The notes: generated from the letters alone by a model not told the origin. A stretch of 40,223 nt of DNA from an uncultured Desulfuromonadales bacterium (GCA_947259715.1 CAMYNR010000028.1:1-40223), one strand, 5' to 3'. Shown: positions 26,000 to 34,930, counted from the first letter of the stretch. Translations and numbers: made by a program.

Positions 26000-26502
26000 T
26001 GCGCATTCTGCTGTTCTGTCTGGTGCTGCTGAGCATGAGCGCTTGCGGCTATAATTTCCCCGGACAGGGTGAGTTGCCCGGTGGCGTTAAACGCGTCTAT
26101 GTGCCGCTGTTTAGCAACCGGACTGCGGAACCCTTGCTGGAAAATTTTCTCAGCAGTGCGATGAGCGAGGTTTTTGCTCGCAACAACCGGATGATTCTGG
26201 TTGATGATCGACAGGCTGCCGAAGCAATTCTGGAGGGAACCATCACCTCCTACAGCAGCCGTGCGCTCTCTTATGATCAGAACGACGACATAAGTGAGTA
26301 CCGGGCCACCATGCAGGTTGAGGCGCGGCTGGTTCAGGCCAGCGATGGGCGCCTGCTCTGGCAGGGTGGAGCGTCCTGGGACGACGAATATGTCGCTGCT
26401 GATGATAAGGCGGTTCAGGAGGATCTGGAACAAGAAGCGATCGAGGAAATCAATCTGCGCCTTGCTGAAGAACTTCTTTACAGCCTCATCGATGATTTTT
26501 AG
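25999..26502 (+). CDS. lptE: LPS-assembly lipoprotein LptE
   Basis: The 167-residue protein has a lipoprotein signal peptide with lipobox LSMSAC, so Cys16 would be lipidated. It is followed by GYNFPGQGELPGGVKRVYVPLFSNRT, a hallmark of the LptE/RlpB family. LptE plugs the LptD beta-barrel and helps place lipopolysaccharide in the outer membrane. This shows the organism is a Gram-negative diderm. The position between leuS and holA is the common bacterial order leuS-lptE-holA. The TGATG overlap with leuS suggests coupled translation. Confidence 0.88.
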   Translation: MRILLFCLVLLSMSACGYNFPGQGELPGGVKRVYVPLFSNRTAEPLLENFLSSAMSEVFARNNRMILVDDRQAAEAILEGTITSYSSRALSYDQNDDISEYRATMQVEARLVQASDGRLLWQGGASWDDEYVAADDKAVQEDLEQEAIEEINLRLAEELLYSLIDDF

Positions 26503-26510
26503 GCGGGCCG

Positions 26511-27512
26511 ATGAAGCCGGATGAGCTGCAGCGAAAGCTTCGCAACAGGCAGGTTCCTGAACTGCTCTACCTTTATGGCCAGGAAAGTTTTCTGGTCCAG
26601 CGTGCGGTGTCCCTGGTCAGACGTGCCCTGCTGCCCACGGGCAAAGATGACTTCAATGACAGCCAGTTTTACGGCAAAGAGGCCACTGCCGGGCAGATTA
26701 TTCAAGCGGCAATGACTCTGCCGGTATTTGCCGAGCGCCGTCTGGTGACGGTTAAAGATGCCCAGCAACTGCCCGCCGCCGAACTTGATGAGCTGATCAC
26801 CTATCTCAAGAATCCAGTTCCGGAAACCTGCCTGCTGTTTGTCGGTGACAAGATCGACAGTCGTCGGAAATTCTTTCAACAGTTTAAAAAATGCGGTGTG
26901 CTGGTTGAATTCAAGCCGCTTTCAGAGCGGGAGTTGCCAGGCCATATCCGCTCATTTCTGGAAGAGCGTGATGTCAGGATTACCGGGGATGCCCTCGATC
27001 TGCTCTGCGCGATGCTTGGTGGTGGCTTGCATGAGGTGCACAGCGAACTGGAAAAGCTGCTCACCTACCTGGGGCAGCGAACCCTGGCCGATGTCGCCGA
27101 TATTCAGGCCATTGTCTCGAGGGGACACACGGAAAATATCTTTGAGTTGGGTAATGCTGTCGGGCGGGGTGACGCTGCGCGCGCTCTAGCATTGGTTAAA
27201 GCATTGACTGACGCTGGGGAAGCGCCGCTGAAAATTTTATCTCTGCTGGTCAGGCATTTTCGGCAACTTTGGAAGGTGCGCGAGCTGCAGACTCAGAATC
27301 ACGGCAAGCGGGAGATTGCCAGCCTGGCCGGGGTCCCATTCTTTGTTGTGGATGCGCTGGTTGCTCAGGGTAAACGCTTTTCCCGACAAGATTTTCAACA
27401 AGCTTACGAGTTATTTCTGGAAACCGACCTGGCGATGAAATCGAGCGGTGCAGATGCTGAAGCCTTATTGGACAGTTTGCTGCTCAGCTTGGTGGCGCGC
27501 CGCAAAAACTAG
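26511..27512 (+). CDS. holA: DNA polymerase III delta subunit (clamp loader)
   Basis: The 333-residue protein matches HolA, the clamp-loader subunit that opens the beta clamp. Typical segments are LLYLYGQESFLVQRAV near the start, LLFVGDKIDSRRKFFQQ, and the domain III part FELGNAVGRGDAARALALVKAL with LLVRHFRQLWKV. As expected for delta, no functional Walker A is seen. The length is normal. It starts eight bases after lptE. A hairpin terminator follows directly, shared with rpsT on the other strand. Confidence 0.92.
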   Translation: MKPDELQRKLRNRQVPELLYLYGQESFLVQRAVSLVRRALLPTGKDDFNDSQFYGKEATAGQIIQAAMTLPVFAERRLVTVKDAQQLPAAELDELITYLKNPVPETCLLFVGDKIDSRRKFFQQFKKCGVLVEFKPLSERELPGHIRSFLEERDVRITGDALDLLCAMLGGGLHEVHSELEKLLTYLGQRTLADVADIQAIVSRGHTENIFELGNAVGRGDAARALALVKALTDAGEAPLKILSLLVRHFRQLWKVRELQTQNHGKREIASLAGVPFFVVDALVAQGKRFSRQDFQQAYELFLETDLAMKSSGADAEALLDSLLLSLVARRKN

Positions 27513-27537
27513 AAAGGGGGCCAAAATGGCCCCCTTT
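27513..27537. terminator. Bidirectional intrinsic terminator between holA and rpsT
   Basis: An 11-bp stem, AAAGGGGGCCA with TGGCCCCCTTT and an AAA loop, sits between two convergent genes. The stem ends in A and T runs, so both orientations have a U-rich tail. Confidence 0.85.
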
Positions 27538-27561
27538 AAAAATCGGTCCCGAAAGCCGAGC

Positions 27562-27825
27562 TTAGGCCAGGCTGTTGACCAGTTTAGTCAGACGGGAAAT
27601 CTTCCGGCTGGCAGTCGCTTTATGGATAACCCCTTTGGTGCTGGTTTTGTCGATGTAGGGAATGGCCTTGGCCAGGGCTTCCTGGGCGGCGTCTTTTTCG
27701 CCGGCAGCGGCTGCTTCGCGAACCTGCTTGACCAGGGTACGCATGGTTGAGCGGATGTGCGTGTTGCGGGCGTTGCGAACTTTATTCTGCTTGTTGCGTT
27801 TGATGGCTGATTTATGGTTGGCCAC
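27562..27825 (-). CDS. rpsT: Ribosomal protein S20
   Basis: The 87-residue, very basic protein begins [18 protein letters not shown] after the initiator, the standard S20 N-terminus, and binds 16S rRNA in the 30S body. The start codon is GTG at 27825 with AAGGAGA about eight bases upstream. Escherichia coli rpsT also uses a non-AUG start (UUG), which contributes to translational autoregulation there. A similar control is possible here but not shown. It is a single-gene transcript from the promoter at 27876-27904. Confidence 0.96.
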   Translation of the reverse strand: MANHKSAIKRNKQNKVRNARNTHIRSTMRTLVKQVREAAAAGEKDAAQEALAKAIPYIDKTSTKGVIHKATASRKISRLTKLVNSLA

Positions 27826-27875
27826 GATCTGTTCTCCTTGATTTATTAATCTTCTTAAGCTAGCAAAGTGGGCGG

Positions 27876-27904
27876 ATAATAATCAGCTTGGGGGTTTCTG
27901 TCAA
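27876..27904 (-). promoter_or_regulatory. Strong predicted sigma-70 promoter for rpsT
   Basis: On the minus strand a perfect TTGACA (27899-27904) and TATTAT (27876-27881) are separated by 17 bases. Transcription would start near 27870, leaving a leader of about 45 bases. Confidence 0.75.
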
Positions 27905-27987
27905 GTTAGATTTTGCTAAGGGTAATTCATTTTTCTTGTTCGTTCAGATGCTTAGCTGTTTTAATCCAGGGATTAAATATTTCTATA

Positions 27988-29562
27988 ATGGCTGTGAAGA
28001 ATAAAATTGCTAGCGCAACTCTGGTGATGGCAGCAGCGACTGCCCTCAGTCGGGTGGCTGGGCTGGTGCGGGATATGGTTGTGGCCAGGCTGTTCGGCGC
28101 TGGGTTTGCCACCGATGCTTTTTTTATGGCCTTCACTCTGCCGAACCTACTGCGGCGTTTTTTTGGCGAAGGGGCCTTGACTGCGGCCTTTGTGCCGACA
28201 TTTTCCGAGGTATATCACCGCCGCAGTCAGCAGGAGGCGCAACAGCTGGCCAATCGTTGTGCCAGCCTGTTGCTGTTGACCATGCTGCTGGTTGTCGGCC
28301 TGGGGATAGCCCTTTCCCCCTGGATCGTTCAGGGGATCGGCTTTGGATTCAGTGGTATCGAAGGCAAGCTGGCATTGACCGATCAGCTCAATCGTTTGAT
28401 GTTTCCGTTTATCGGCCTGGTTTCCCTGCTTGCCCTGATAACAGGGGTGCTGAATGTCCACGGTCATTTTTTTCTGCCGTCACTTTCGCCCCTGTTTCTT
28501 AACCTGGCGATGATTTTGAGTGCTTTGACGCTTGGACGGCTTTTCGACCAGCCCATCTTTGCTCTGGCTATCGGGGTCTTGCTGGGAGGTTGCCTGCAGT
28601 TGTTCCTGCAATGGCCGGTGCTGCTACGCTATGGGATTCGTTTCCGACCTGATTTTCGCTTTCGCCGGGACGAGCATCTCACCAGGATCGTTCGCCTGAT
28701 GCTGCCCGGCATAGCTGGTGTCGCGATCTATCAGATCAATGTAATCGTGACCCGGCTGCTCGCCTCTTTTCTTCCGGAAGGGAGCGTCTCCTACCTTTAT
28801 TACGGGCAGCGGCTGTTCGAATTCCCTCAGGGCATCTTTATTGTTTCTCTGGCCCAGGCTGCTTTGCCTCTGATGAGTCAGCAGGTTGCTGAGGAAGACC
28901 GGGAGGGCTTGCAGCACTCACTTGGATTTGCGCTGGCCCTGATCAGCATCTTCGCTTTGCCCGCAGCGCTGGGCCTGATGCTCTGCGCCAAGCCGGTTTA
29001 TTCGTTATTCTTCCTCGGCGGCGAATTTGATCTGACCGCCCTGGAGCATACCTCTTGGGCCCTCATCTGTTATGCCCCCGGGCTTCTCTTCGTTGGCTAC
29101 AGTCGCATCGCGGCGCAAACATTTTTTGCTCTCAAGGATACCCGCACGCCGGTGGTCATCTCCTTCTGGACGTTGCTGGTCAATGCCGCTGCCGGACTCG
29201 CCTTGATGGGGCCCTTCGGGCATCTCGGCCTGGCGGGAGCTCTGACCCTGGCTTCATTTTTTAATGCCCTTATGCTGCTTGGCGCACTCCGCTATAAAGT
29301 TGGTCCATTTTTACGCGAAAGTCTCCGGCTGCCTCTGCTTAAAGCGCTGCCGGGTTGTGCCCTGATGGTCATGGTGGTCTGGTGGCTGCTGAGCCTTTTC
29401 GACTGGACGCAGCTCGGCCATGGGCTGGAAAAGTCACTCTATCTGTTTGGTGCGATTTCGATCGGAGCGCTAGTCTATCTCAGTTGTGGCCTGCTGTTCC
29501 GCCTCGAAGAGCTCAGGCGGGGAGTTGATCTTTTGCTGCGGAAAAAAGCCCCAGCTTCCTAG
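27988..29562 (+). CDS. murJ: Lipid II flippase MurJ (MviN)
   Basis: The 524-residue integral membrane protein has about 14 hydrophobic segments. It shows the family N-terminus ATALSRVAGLVRDMVVARLFGAG and the FFMAFTLPNLLRRFFGEGA segment. MurJ moves the peptidoglycan precursor lipid II across the inner membrane. ATG 27988 is chosen because it precedes the conserved first helix by few residues. The ribosome-binding site is weak, and GTG 27994 is also possible. An in-frame TTG at 27913 adds 25 residues with no family match. The gene is divergent from rpsT. Its TAG stop shares the palindrome CTAG with the stop of the convergent fxsA. Confidence 0.92.
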   Translation: MAVKNKIASATLVMAAATALSRVAGLVRDMVVARLFGAGFATDAFFMAFTLPNLLRRFFGEGALTAAFVPTFSEVYHRRSQQEAQQLANRCASLLLLTMLLVVGLGIALSPWIVQGIGFGFSGIEGKLALTDQLNRLMFPFIGLVSLLALITGVLNVHGHFFLPSLSPLFLNLAMILSALTLGRLFDQPIFALAIGVLLGGCLQLFLQWPVLLRYGIRFRPDFRFRRDEHLTRIVRLMLPGIAGVAIYQINVIVTRLLASFLPEGSVSYLYYGQRLFEFPQGIFIVSLAQAALPLMSQQVAEEDREGLQHSLGFALALISIFALPAALGLMLCAKPVYSLFFLGGEFDLTALEHTSWALICYAPGLLFVGYSRIAAQTFFALKDTRTPVVISFWTLLVNAAAGLALMGPFGHLGLAGALTLASFFNALMLLGALRYKVGPFLRESLRLPLLKALPGCALMVMVVWWLLSLFDWTQLGHGLEKSLYLFGAISIGALVYLSCGLLFRLEELRRGVDLLLRKKAPAS

Positions 29563-29951
29563 AAACGTTTAAAGTGAATCTCTCCCCTGGCGATTTTTTT
29601 TTCCAGCCAATGGCTGGCCCAGCGTTTGAAAAAGGTCCGCGTCGCAGGGGTCAGCAGCATAAAGCCGAACAGGTCTGTGCAGAATCCTGGGGTCAGCAGC
29701 AACAATCCTCCCGCCAGGATCATTGCCCCGTCAAGCATCTCTCCCGTCGGTACCCGTCCTGCGTTCAAGTCGGTCTGCATTCGGTTGAGTAACTGGAATC
29801 CCTGGCTTCTTGCCAGATAGGCTCCGGCGATACCGGTCAGTAATATCAGCCCGATGGTGGCTCCGACGCCGATCTGGGTGCCGGCCTCAATCAGCACGTA
29901 AAGTTCCAGGATTGGGATCAAAGTGAAGAGGAAAATCAGCTTTATAAACAT
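29559..29951 (-). CDS. fxsA: FxsA-family membrane protein
   Basis: The 130-residue protein has the FxsA pattern: a first membrane helix (IFLFTLIPILELYVLIEAG), a second helix with GATIGLILLTGIAGAYLARSQG, an amphipathic stretch with GRVPTGEMLDGAMILAGGLLLLTPGF, and a basic tail. In E. coli FxsA suppresses exclusion of phage T7 by the F plasmid when overproduced. Its normal role is not well defined. It overlaps the end of murJ by four bases in tail-to-tail arrangement. The DNA upstream of it (29952-30210) has no recognised gene. Confidence 0.88.
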   Translation of the reverse strand: MFIKLIFLFTLIPILELYVLIEAGTQIGVGATIGLILLTGIAGAYLARSQGFQLLNRMQTDLNAGRVPTGEMLDGAMILAGGLLLLTPGFCTDLFGFMLLTPATRTFFKRWASHWLEKKIARGEIHFKRF

Positions 29952-30210
29952 GACATTTGCCTTTTTATAAAAATTCCTAAATTAATAAGCAGCGGGATAT
30001 GGTATATCCACGACCACAAACATAAAAAATCTCTAAGTACTTGAAAAAACAATAAGAATAAATTGTGCCTAAAAAATAAGCAAGGAGCAGGAGAGGGCAC
30101 AGTTTACTAAGCTTTGAGCTGTTTCAACAGGGTTTTGCACAGCTTGTCCACACTGTTTGTGGAAGATCGCCAAAACTCTCGGTTTTCCGCCAACTTCACT
30201 GGTTGGTGAC
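29952..30210. other. AT-rich intergenic region between fxsA and mazG
   Basis: No gene is supported here. A 6-bp hairpin TCCACA with TGTGGA (30147-30163) lies 48 bases downstream of the mazG stop but lacks a T run on either strand. The rest is AT-rich and without clear repeats. Confidence 0.4.
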
Positions 30211-30897
30211 TCAGGTCGGCTGATTTTCGCTATCGATTTTGGCCATCAATGTTGTCGTTGTCCTTCGCAGTGCCTCTTCGGCGTCAATATCCAGGGAGTC
30301 AGCAAGGCGAACGATACTGAACAGTAGTTCGCCAAGCTTTTTCTCGCACTTCTCAGGGGGTGTCGAGAGTTTATCTGCTGTTTCATGAAAGCTCAAGAGT
30401 TGCTGCTCGATCTGCTGTAATGTTGTCTGGCGGTCGTTTTGGGGTAGCTTCTTGTCGAGCTTTCTGGCCCGCTTGAGGGCTGGCAGGGTTGCCGGTATGC
30501 GATCCGCGAGGCGGTTGGATTGGCCCCGTTCAGCACGCTCCTGAAGTTTGATTCTTTCCCAGCGCTGCTCGTGGCCTTGATAAGTCTCCGCGGCAAAAAT
30601 ATGCGGGTGTCTGCGAATCAGTTTGTCGCCAATCGCCTTTGCTGCATCGGAAATAGTAAAGGTGCCTTGCTCACTGAAAATTTGTGCTTGAAATACCACC
30701 TGCAGCAGCAGGTCGCCCAGCTCGTCGCAGATCTCCTCCGGACGACCGCCGTCGATGGCTTCCAGTAATTCATAGCATTCTTCCAGGATGTAGGGTTTCA
30801 GGGATTCGGGGGATTGCTCCCGGTCCCATTGGCAGCCTTCTGCTGACCTGAGGGTTGCCATGATCTCAATCAGGCGCTGAATCTGGTCTGTTTGCAT
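30211..30897 (-). CDS. mazG: MazG-family nucleoside triphosphate pyrophosphohydrolase
   Basis: The 228-residue protein is an all-alpha NTP pyrophosphatase. The metal-binding motif is seen as EECYELLEAIDG (Glu39, Glu40, Glu43) followed by DELGDLL (Glu59, Asp62). It starts with the typical LRSAEGCQWDREQSPESLKPYILEE-type N-terminus, read in parts at residues 17-40. A second, more degenerate MazG-like region with EKKLGELLFSIVRLAD near residue 195 completes the tandem architecture. These enzymes hydrolyse non-canonical or excess NTPs to NMP and pyrophosphate and affect (p)ppGpp levels in E. coli. It is somewhat shorter than the 263-residue E. coli protein. AAGGA lies eight bases before the ATG. 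Confidence 0.9.
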   Translation of the reverse strand: MQTDQIQRLIEIMATLRSAEGCQWDREQSPESLKPYILEECYELLEAIDGGRPEEICDELGDLLLQVVFQAQIFSEQGTFTISDAAKAIGDKLIRRHPHIFAAETYQGHEQRWERIKLQERAERGQSNRLADRIPATLPALKRARKLDKKLPQNDRQTTLQQIEQQLLSFHETADKLSTPPEKCEKKLGELLFSIVRLADSLDIDAEEALRRTTTTLMAKIDSENQPT

Positions 30898-31052
30898 GCC
30901 GTGGTCCTTTATGCCAGTGTGTTGGCCTGTAAGTGGTAATAATTATCAGTCTTATCCATAGCATTGTTGTCGAGAAAAAAAACCTTGCAAATTGACTTTC
31001 AATGGGCTAAGAAGACTCGCCATTTAACGCGCCGCAGGTCGGACCTTTTCCC

Positions 31053-31080
31053 TTGACATGGTTCTGCCTCTCTTTATACT
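31053..31080 (+). promoter_or_regulatory. Strong predicted sigma-70 promoter of the yceD-rpmF-plsX-fab operon
   Basis: A perfect TTGACA (31053-31058) and TATACT (31075-31080) are separated by 16 bases. Transcription would start near 31087, which rules out the ATG at 31058 as the yceD start. Confidence 0.75.
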
Positions 31081-31105
31081 GTTCACTTTTGCCCAGAGGA
31101 TGGTC

Positions 31106-31648
31106 GTGCGCCTAGAGCTTAAAGAAATTGCAGATGGCGTCTTAGAGCGCGAATATCGTTGCCAGCCGGAAGATTTTCCCGTGCTTGGTGAATTGGCAAA
31201 GGCAGAGAACGTTCACTTCAAGGGATTTGTGAATTTTCGCCTGCGCTTGCAGAAAACCGGACAGATTGTTGAGGTTGACGGGACACTGACGGCCACTGCC
31301 GGGATGCAATGTGGCCGCTGTCTGCAGCCTTTTGAGCAGCCGGTAAAGAGCGATTTTGCCTTGACCTTTACTCCGGCGATGGATGAGGAGGAGGCTGCCG
31401 AGGAGGTTGAGCTCGAGGCGGATGAGCTGGGGTTGATCTTCTATCGAGGCGAGGTTCTGGAATTACTCGATCCGCTTCAGGAGCAGGTGATCATGTCGAT
31501 CCCGATCGGCCCGCTTTGCCAGACCGATTGTCTTGGCCTGTGCCCCGAATGTGGTTGCGATTTGAACGTTTCCCGTTGTGACTGCGAGAAGCGACCATTT
31601 AATAATAAGTTCGGTGCGCTGGCCGATCTGAAAATTGATAAGTCCTGA
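31106..31648 (+). CDS. yceD: DUF177/YceD protein, 23S rRNA accumulation factor homologue
   Basis: The 180-residue protein belongs to the DUF177/YceD family. It has CGRC followed by LQPFEQPV in the middle, an acidic stretch EEEAAEEVELEADEL, and the C-terminal cysteine cluster LCQTDCLGLCPECGCDLN. These cysteines probably bind zinc, although that is inference. In E. coli and plants the family is needed for normal 23S rRNA accumulation. GTG 31106 is preferred because AGAGG at 31095-31099 is six bases upstream. ATG 31100 would directly abut that site. The predicted promoter excludes longer forms. It is first in the operon with rpmF, a nearly universal arrangement. Confidence 0.9.
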   Translation: MRLELKEIADGVLEREYRCQPEDFPVLGELAKAENVHFKGFVNFRLRLQKTGQIVEVDGTLTATAGMQCGRCLQPFEQPVKSDFALTFTPAMDEEEAAEEVELEADELGLIFYRGEVLELLDPLQEQVIMSIPIGPLCQTDCLGLCPECGCDLNVSRCDCEKRPFNNKFGALADLKIDKS

Positions 31649-31726
31649 AATGGACAACAGGTTTTTACCTGAATTTATAAACCACAGCTGGACGGATTTT
31701 CGTTTTCAGCTCCCAAGGAGATAGTA

Positions 31727-31909
31727 ATGGCTGTACCAAAGAAGAAAACCTCAAAGTCGAAAAAGAATATGCGTCGCGCCCACGATTCCATCGCTGCCCC
31801 CGGTCTTTCAACCTGCTCGCAGTGCCAAGAGCCGAAGATGCCGCATCGTACCTGTGCCAATTGCGGTACCTACAAAGGAAAAGAAGTCATCAATAGTGAC
31901 GATATCTGA
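31727..31909 (+). CDS. rpmF: Ribosomal protein L32
   Basis: The 60-residue basic protein begins [19 protein letters not shown], the standard L32 N-terminus. It has a zinc ribbon formed by CSQC and CANC. L32 is a 50S subunit protein. AAGGAGATA lies about seven bases before the ATG. The order yceD-rpmF-plsX links ribosome production to phospholipid precursor synthesis in many bacteria. Confidence 0.97.
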   Translation: MAVPKKKTSKSKKNMRRAHDSIAAPGLSTCSQCQEPKMPHRTCANCGTYKGKEVINSDDI

Positions 31910-31926
31910 TCTGGTAAGTACTGATC

Positions 31927-32913
31927 ATGTCACTGAAAATCGCTGTCGATGCGATGGGCGGAGATAATGCGCCGGTAGCCGAGGTTGCCGGCGCTATTGC
32001 CGCCTGTCAACAGTGGGGCTGCAAAGTTATCCTCGTTGGGGAGACAGAAAGACTTCAAAAGGAGCTCAGTAAGCATCAGACCGAAGGTCTGGAGATTGAA
32101 ATTCAGCATGCCAGCGAAGTTGTCGGGATGGAAGATTCCGCATCGGATGCGGTGCGGAAGAAAAAAGATTCTTCGATCCGGGTTGCTTATGAGTTGGTCA
32201 AAAAAGGTGCGGCCGCCGCGGTGGTCAGTGCGGGAAATTCCGGTGCAACCATGGCTGCCGGGATGGCCGTTTTGAAACGGGTCAAAGGGATTGAGCGGCC
32301 AGCTATCGCCACTTTGCTGCCGAGCTTGCAGGGGCAGACGATGGTTCTCGATATGGGGGCCAATGTTGATTGCAAGCCCTCCCATCTTCTCCAGTTTGCA
32401 ATTATGGGCAGCATTTATGCTGAGCATGTCCTTGGCATCGCCCGGCCTAAAGTCGGTCTGCTGTCAAATGGCGAAGAGGAAAAAAAGGGCAACGATCTGA
32501 CCCGCGAAACTCATCTCTTGCTCAAACAGGCCGATCTGAATTACCTAGGCTCGGTTGAAGGTGGAGACATCTACAACGGCAGAGTCGATGTTGTTGTCTG
32601 CGATGGTTTTGTTGGTAATGTCCTGCTGAAGGTTTCTGAAGGGTTGGCTGTGGCCATCAGCACCATGCTGCGACGTGAGATTGAAAGTCGGTTCCTGGCC
32701 CGGATCGGCTATCTCTTGAGTCGACCGGCCTTCCGGTCGTTCAAGAAAAAAATCAGCCCGGCAGAGTACGGCGGCGCACCCCTTCTCGGCATCGCCGGCA
32801 CCGGGATTATCTGCCATGGCAGTTCCGATCCGGTTGCCATCAGTATCGCCATTCGTCAGGCCGGTGAGTACGCTAACATCCGGATTGAGGAAAAACTGGC
32901 GCAATCACTCTGA
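31927..32913 (+). CDS. plsX: Phosphate acyltransferase PlsX
   Basis: PlsX makes acyl-phosphate from acyl-ACP, the first step toward phosphatidate in the PlsX/PlsY pathway. The 328-residue protein has the family N-terminus [43 protein letters not shown] and a C-terminal [16 protein letters not shown]. It is a peripheral membrane enzyme. It starts 18 bases after rpmF. The ribosome-binding site is weak (GGTAAG), so translation may be coupled to rpmF. Confidence 0.95.
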   Translation: MSLKIAVDAMGGDNAPVAEVAGAIAACQQWGCKVILVGETERLQKELSKHQTEGLEIEIQHASEVVGMEDSASDAVRKKKDSSIRVAYELVKKGAAAAVVSAGNSGATMAAGMAVLKRVKGIERPAIATLLPSLQGQTMVLDMGANVDCKPSHLLQFAIMGSIYAEHVLGIARPKVGLLSNGEEEKKGNDLTRETHLLLKQADLNYLGSVEGGDIYNGRVDVVVCDGFVGNVLLKVSEGLAVAISTMLRREIESRFLARIGYLLSRPAFRSFKKKISPAEYGGAPLLGIAGTGIICHGSSDPVAISIAIRQAGEYANIRIEEKLAQSL

Positions 32914-32966
32914 GGTATGTCTTTTAATATCCTGGAATCGCTTTGCAGCAGGCAAAGGAGTATTAA

Positions 32967-33947
32967 GTGAAAAAAGCCCGTGTCATCGGAACTGGATCCT
33001 ATCTGCCAGAAAAGGTTTTGACCAATTTTGAACTGGAGAAGATGGTCGAAACAACTAACGATTGGATTCTGGCACGAACCGGAATCGAAGAGCGCCGGAT
33101 TGCCGCAGAGCAGGAAACCACCTCGGATATGGCGACTAAGGCTGCTCAGCGTGCTTTGGAGATGGCGGGTGTCGCTGCCGATGAGATTGACCTGATTGTC
33201 ATGGGAACAATCACCGGCGATTATCCCTGGCCGGCAACCTCCTGCATTGTGCAGACGAACCTTGGCGCTAAAAATGCCTACGCCTACGACCTTTCCGCTG
33301 CCTGCAGCGGCTTCGTCTACGCGCTCTCCTGCGCTTCCGACTTCCTTCAGGTCGGGCGAGGTAAGAAGGCTTTGGTGATCGGCGCTGAAAAGCTCAGTAA
33401 CATCGTTGATTGGACCGACCGTAATACCTGCGTTCTTTTTGGTGACGGCGCCGGGGCTGTGGTGCTTGAAGCGCAAGAAACCGAATCGGGCATTCTGTCC
33501 TGCCATATGCACTCTGACGGCAGTTACCTCGACCTTTTGTATCAGCCCGGTTTTGGGGTTAAAAATCCGGTTTCTGTTCAGGGGATCGAAGAACGGACCT
33601 CCTTTTTGAAAATGCAGGGTAATGAAGTCTTCAAGGTCGCCGTGCGCTCCCTGACTGAAGTTTCCAAGGAGGCATTGAAGGCCAATAGTTTTACCTCCGA
33701 GCAGCTTGATCTGTTTATTCCGCATCAGGCTAATCGCCGAATTCTCGAAGCGACTGCCAAGCGTTTGAAGCTGAAGGATGAGCAGTGCTACATCAATGTG
33801 CACAAGTACGGCAATACCTCCGGGGCGACCATTCCGGTGGCGATGGATGAGGCCTATCGCCAGGGGCGATTAAAGGAGGGCAGCCTGGTGCTTTTGTCAG
33901 CCTTTGGTGGTGGTTTCACCTGGGGATCTGCTTTACTTCGCTGGTAA
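32967..33947 (+). CDS. fabH: Beta-ketoacyl-ACP synthase III
   Basis: FabH starts fatty-acid synthesis by condensing acetyl-CoA (or a branched primer) with malonyl-ACP. The 326-residue protein has the active-site Cys113 in DLSAACSGF, a His in IPHQANRRI and an Asn in YGNTSGATIP, the full Cys-His-Asn triad. The start is GTG 32967 with AAGGAG six bases upstream. It lies in the order plsX-fabH-fabD-fabG-acpP-fabF. Primer preference (acetyl or branched) cannot be read from the sequence by eye. Confidence 0.96.
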   Translation: MKKARVIGTGSYLPEKVLTNFELEKMVETTNDWILARTGIEERRIAAEQETTSDMATKAAQRALEMAGVAADEIDLIVMGTITGDYPWPATSCIVQTNLGAKNAYAYDLSAACSGFVYALSCASDFLQVGRGKKALVIGAEKLSNIVDWTDRNTCVLFGDGAGAVVLEAQETESGILSCHMHSDGSYLDLLYQPGFGVKNPVSVQGIEERTSFLKMQGNEVFKVAVRSLTEVSKEALKANSFTSEQLDLFIPHQANRRILEATAKRLKLKDEQCYINVHKYGNTSGATIPVAMDEAYRQGRLKEGSLVLLSAFGGGFTWGSALLRW

Positions 33948-33981
33948 TCCGTCTACTTTCTAATTGATTAAGGTTCGTTCG

Positions 33982-34902
33982 ATGATTGCATTTGTATTTC
34001 CTGGTCAAGGCTCGCAGTTTTCCGGTATGGGCAAGGATCTGGCGGAAAACTTTCCTGCCGCCAAGCTGGTCTTTGAAGAGGCAGGCGATGCGCTGCGCTT
34101 CGATATTGCCCAACTCTGTTTTTCCGGATCTGAAGCTGATCTTAAGCTGACCGCCAATACTCAGCCGGCAATTTTGACCACCAGCATTGCTGCCTTGCGG
34201 GTTATTGAAGAGGAGACCGAGTTGCGTCCGGCTTACGCTGCCGGCCACTCTTTGGGTGAATTTTCCGCGCTGGTCTGTGCTGGAGCCCTCAATTTCAGTG
34301 AGGCGGTCAAAATTGTTCGCCAGCGTGGCACCTTCATGCAGGAGGCGGTACCCGTCGGAGTTGGTGCCATGGCCGCCATCATGGGGATTGAGGCGGATGC
34401 CCTTCAGGAGCTCTGCCGGCAGGCCGCTGAGGGGGAGGTGGTTTCCCCGGCCAATTTCAACAGTCCGGGTCAAATCGTCATTGCTGGCCATGCCACCGCA
34501 GTCAGTCGGGCGATCGAGCTGGCCAAAGAAGCAGGCGCCAAACGTGCGCTGCCTCTGCCGGTCAGTGCGCCTTTCCATTCGGCCTTGATGGCGCCTGCCG
34601 CTCAGCGGTTGGAAGAGGTCCTCAGTGATATCAATATCCAGTCCTTCAGCTTCCCGGTGGTCGGCAACGTCGAAGCCAAGGCTTGCAGCAATCCCGACCA
34701 AGTCAAGCCTCTTTTGGTTCAACAGGTCTGTGCACCGGTCCGCTGGGATGAGTCGGTGGTTGAAATGGCTCGACTTGGGGTCGAGCAATATGTTGAAATC
34801 GGTCCCGGTAAGGTGCTGAGCGGTTTGATCAAACGGATCGCCAAAGGTTCAGTCACCCAGCAGGTCGATTCGGTTGCCACCCTGCAGAAGCTGGCAGGTT
34901 GA
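33982..34902 (+). CDS. fabD: Malonyl-CoA:ACP transacylase
   Basis: FabD loads malonyl groups onto ACP. The 306-residue protein has the N-terminal FVFPGQGSQFSGMG, the nucleophile Ser90 in GHSLGEFSA, and the His in APFHSALM near residue 197. ATG 33982 is used, with AAGG eight bases upstream. The frame is open back to a TTG at 33964, which is unsupported. It is followed by fabG after 28 bases. Confidence 0.96.
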   Translation: MIAFVFPGQGSQFSGMGKDLAENFPAAKLVFEEAGDALRFDIAQLCFSGSEADLKLTANTQPAILTTSIAALRVIEEETELRPAYAAGHSLGEFSALVCAGALNFSEAVKIVRQRGTFMQEAVPVGVGAMAAIMGIEADALQELCRQAAEGEVVSPANFNSPGQIVIAGHATAVSRAIELAKEAGAKRALPLPVSAPFHSALMAPAAQRLEEVLSDINIQSFSFPVVGNVEAKACSNPDQVKPLLVQQVCAPVRWDESVVEMARLGVEQYVEIGPGKVLSGLIKRIAKGSVTQQVDSVATLQKLAG

Positions 34903-34911
34903 TTTTTTTAC

Positions 34912-34927
34912 CTATCTCGGGAGATAG
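34912..34927 (+). promoter_or_regulatory. Small hairpin overlapping the fabG ribosome-binding site
   Basis: CTATCT (34912-34917) pairs with AGATAG (34922-34927) around a CGGG loop. The likely Shine-Dalgarno GGGAGA (34919-34924) lies partly in the loop and partly in the stem, four bases before ATG 34931. It could lower or tune fabG translation. The stem is short and may be fortuitous. Confidence 0.35.
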
Positions 34928-34930
34928 TTT

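Noticed and set aside
27913-27987. An upstream TTG start for murJ
   Set aside because: The added 25 residues match nothing in the family, and the conserved first helix starts just after ATG 27988.
30144-30163. TTGTCCACA and a small palindrome considered as a DnaA box or origin element
   Set aside because: It is a single imperfect box with no cluster of further boxes and no AT-rich unwinding repeats or replication genes beside it.
31058-31105. The upstream ATG start for yceD
   Set aside because: It overlaps a well-formed promoter (TTGACA-16-TATACT), so the codon would lie before the transcript start.
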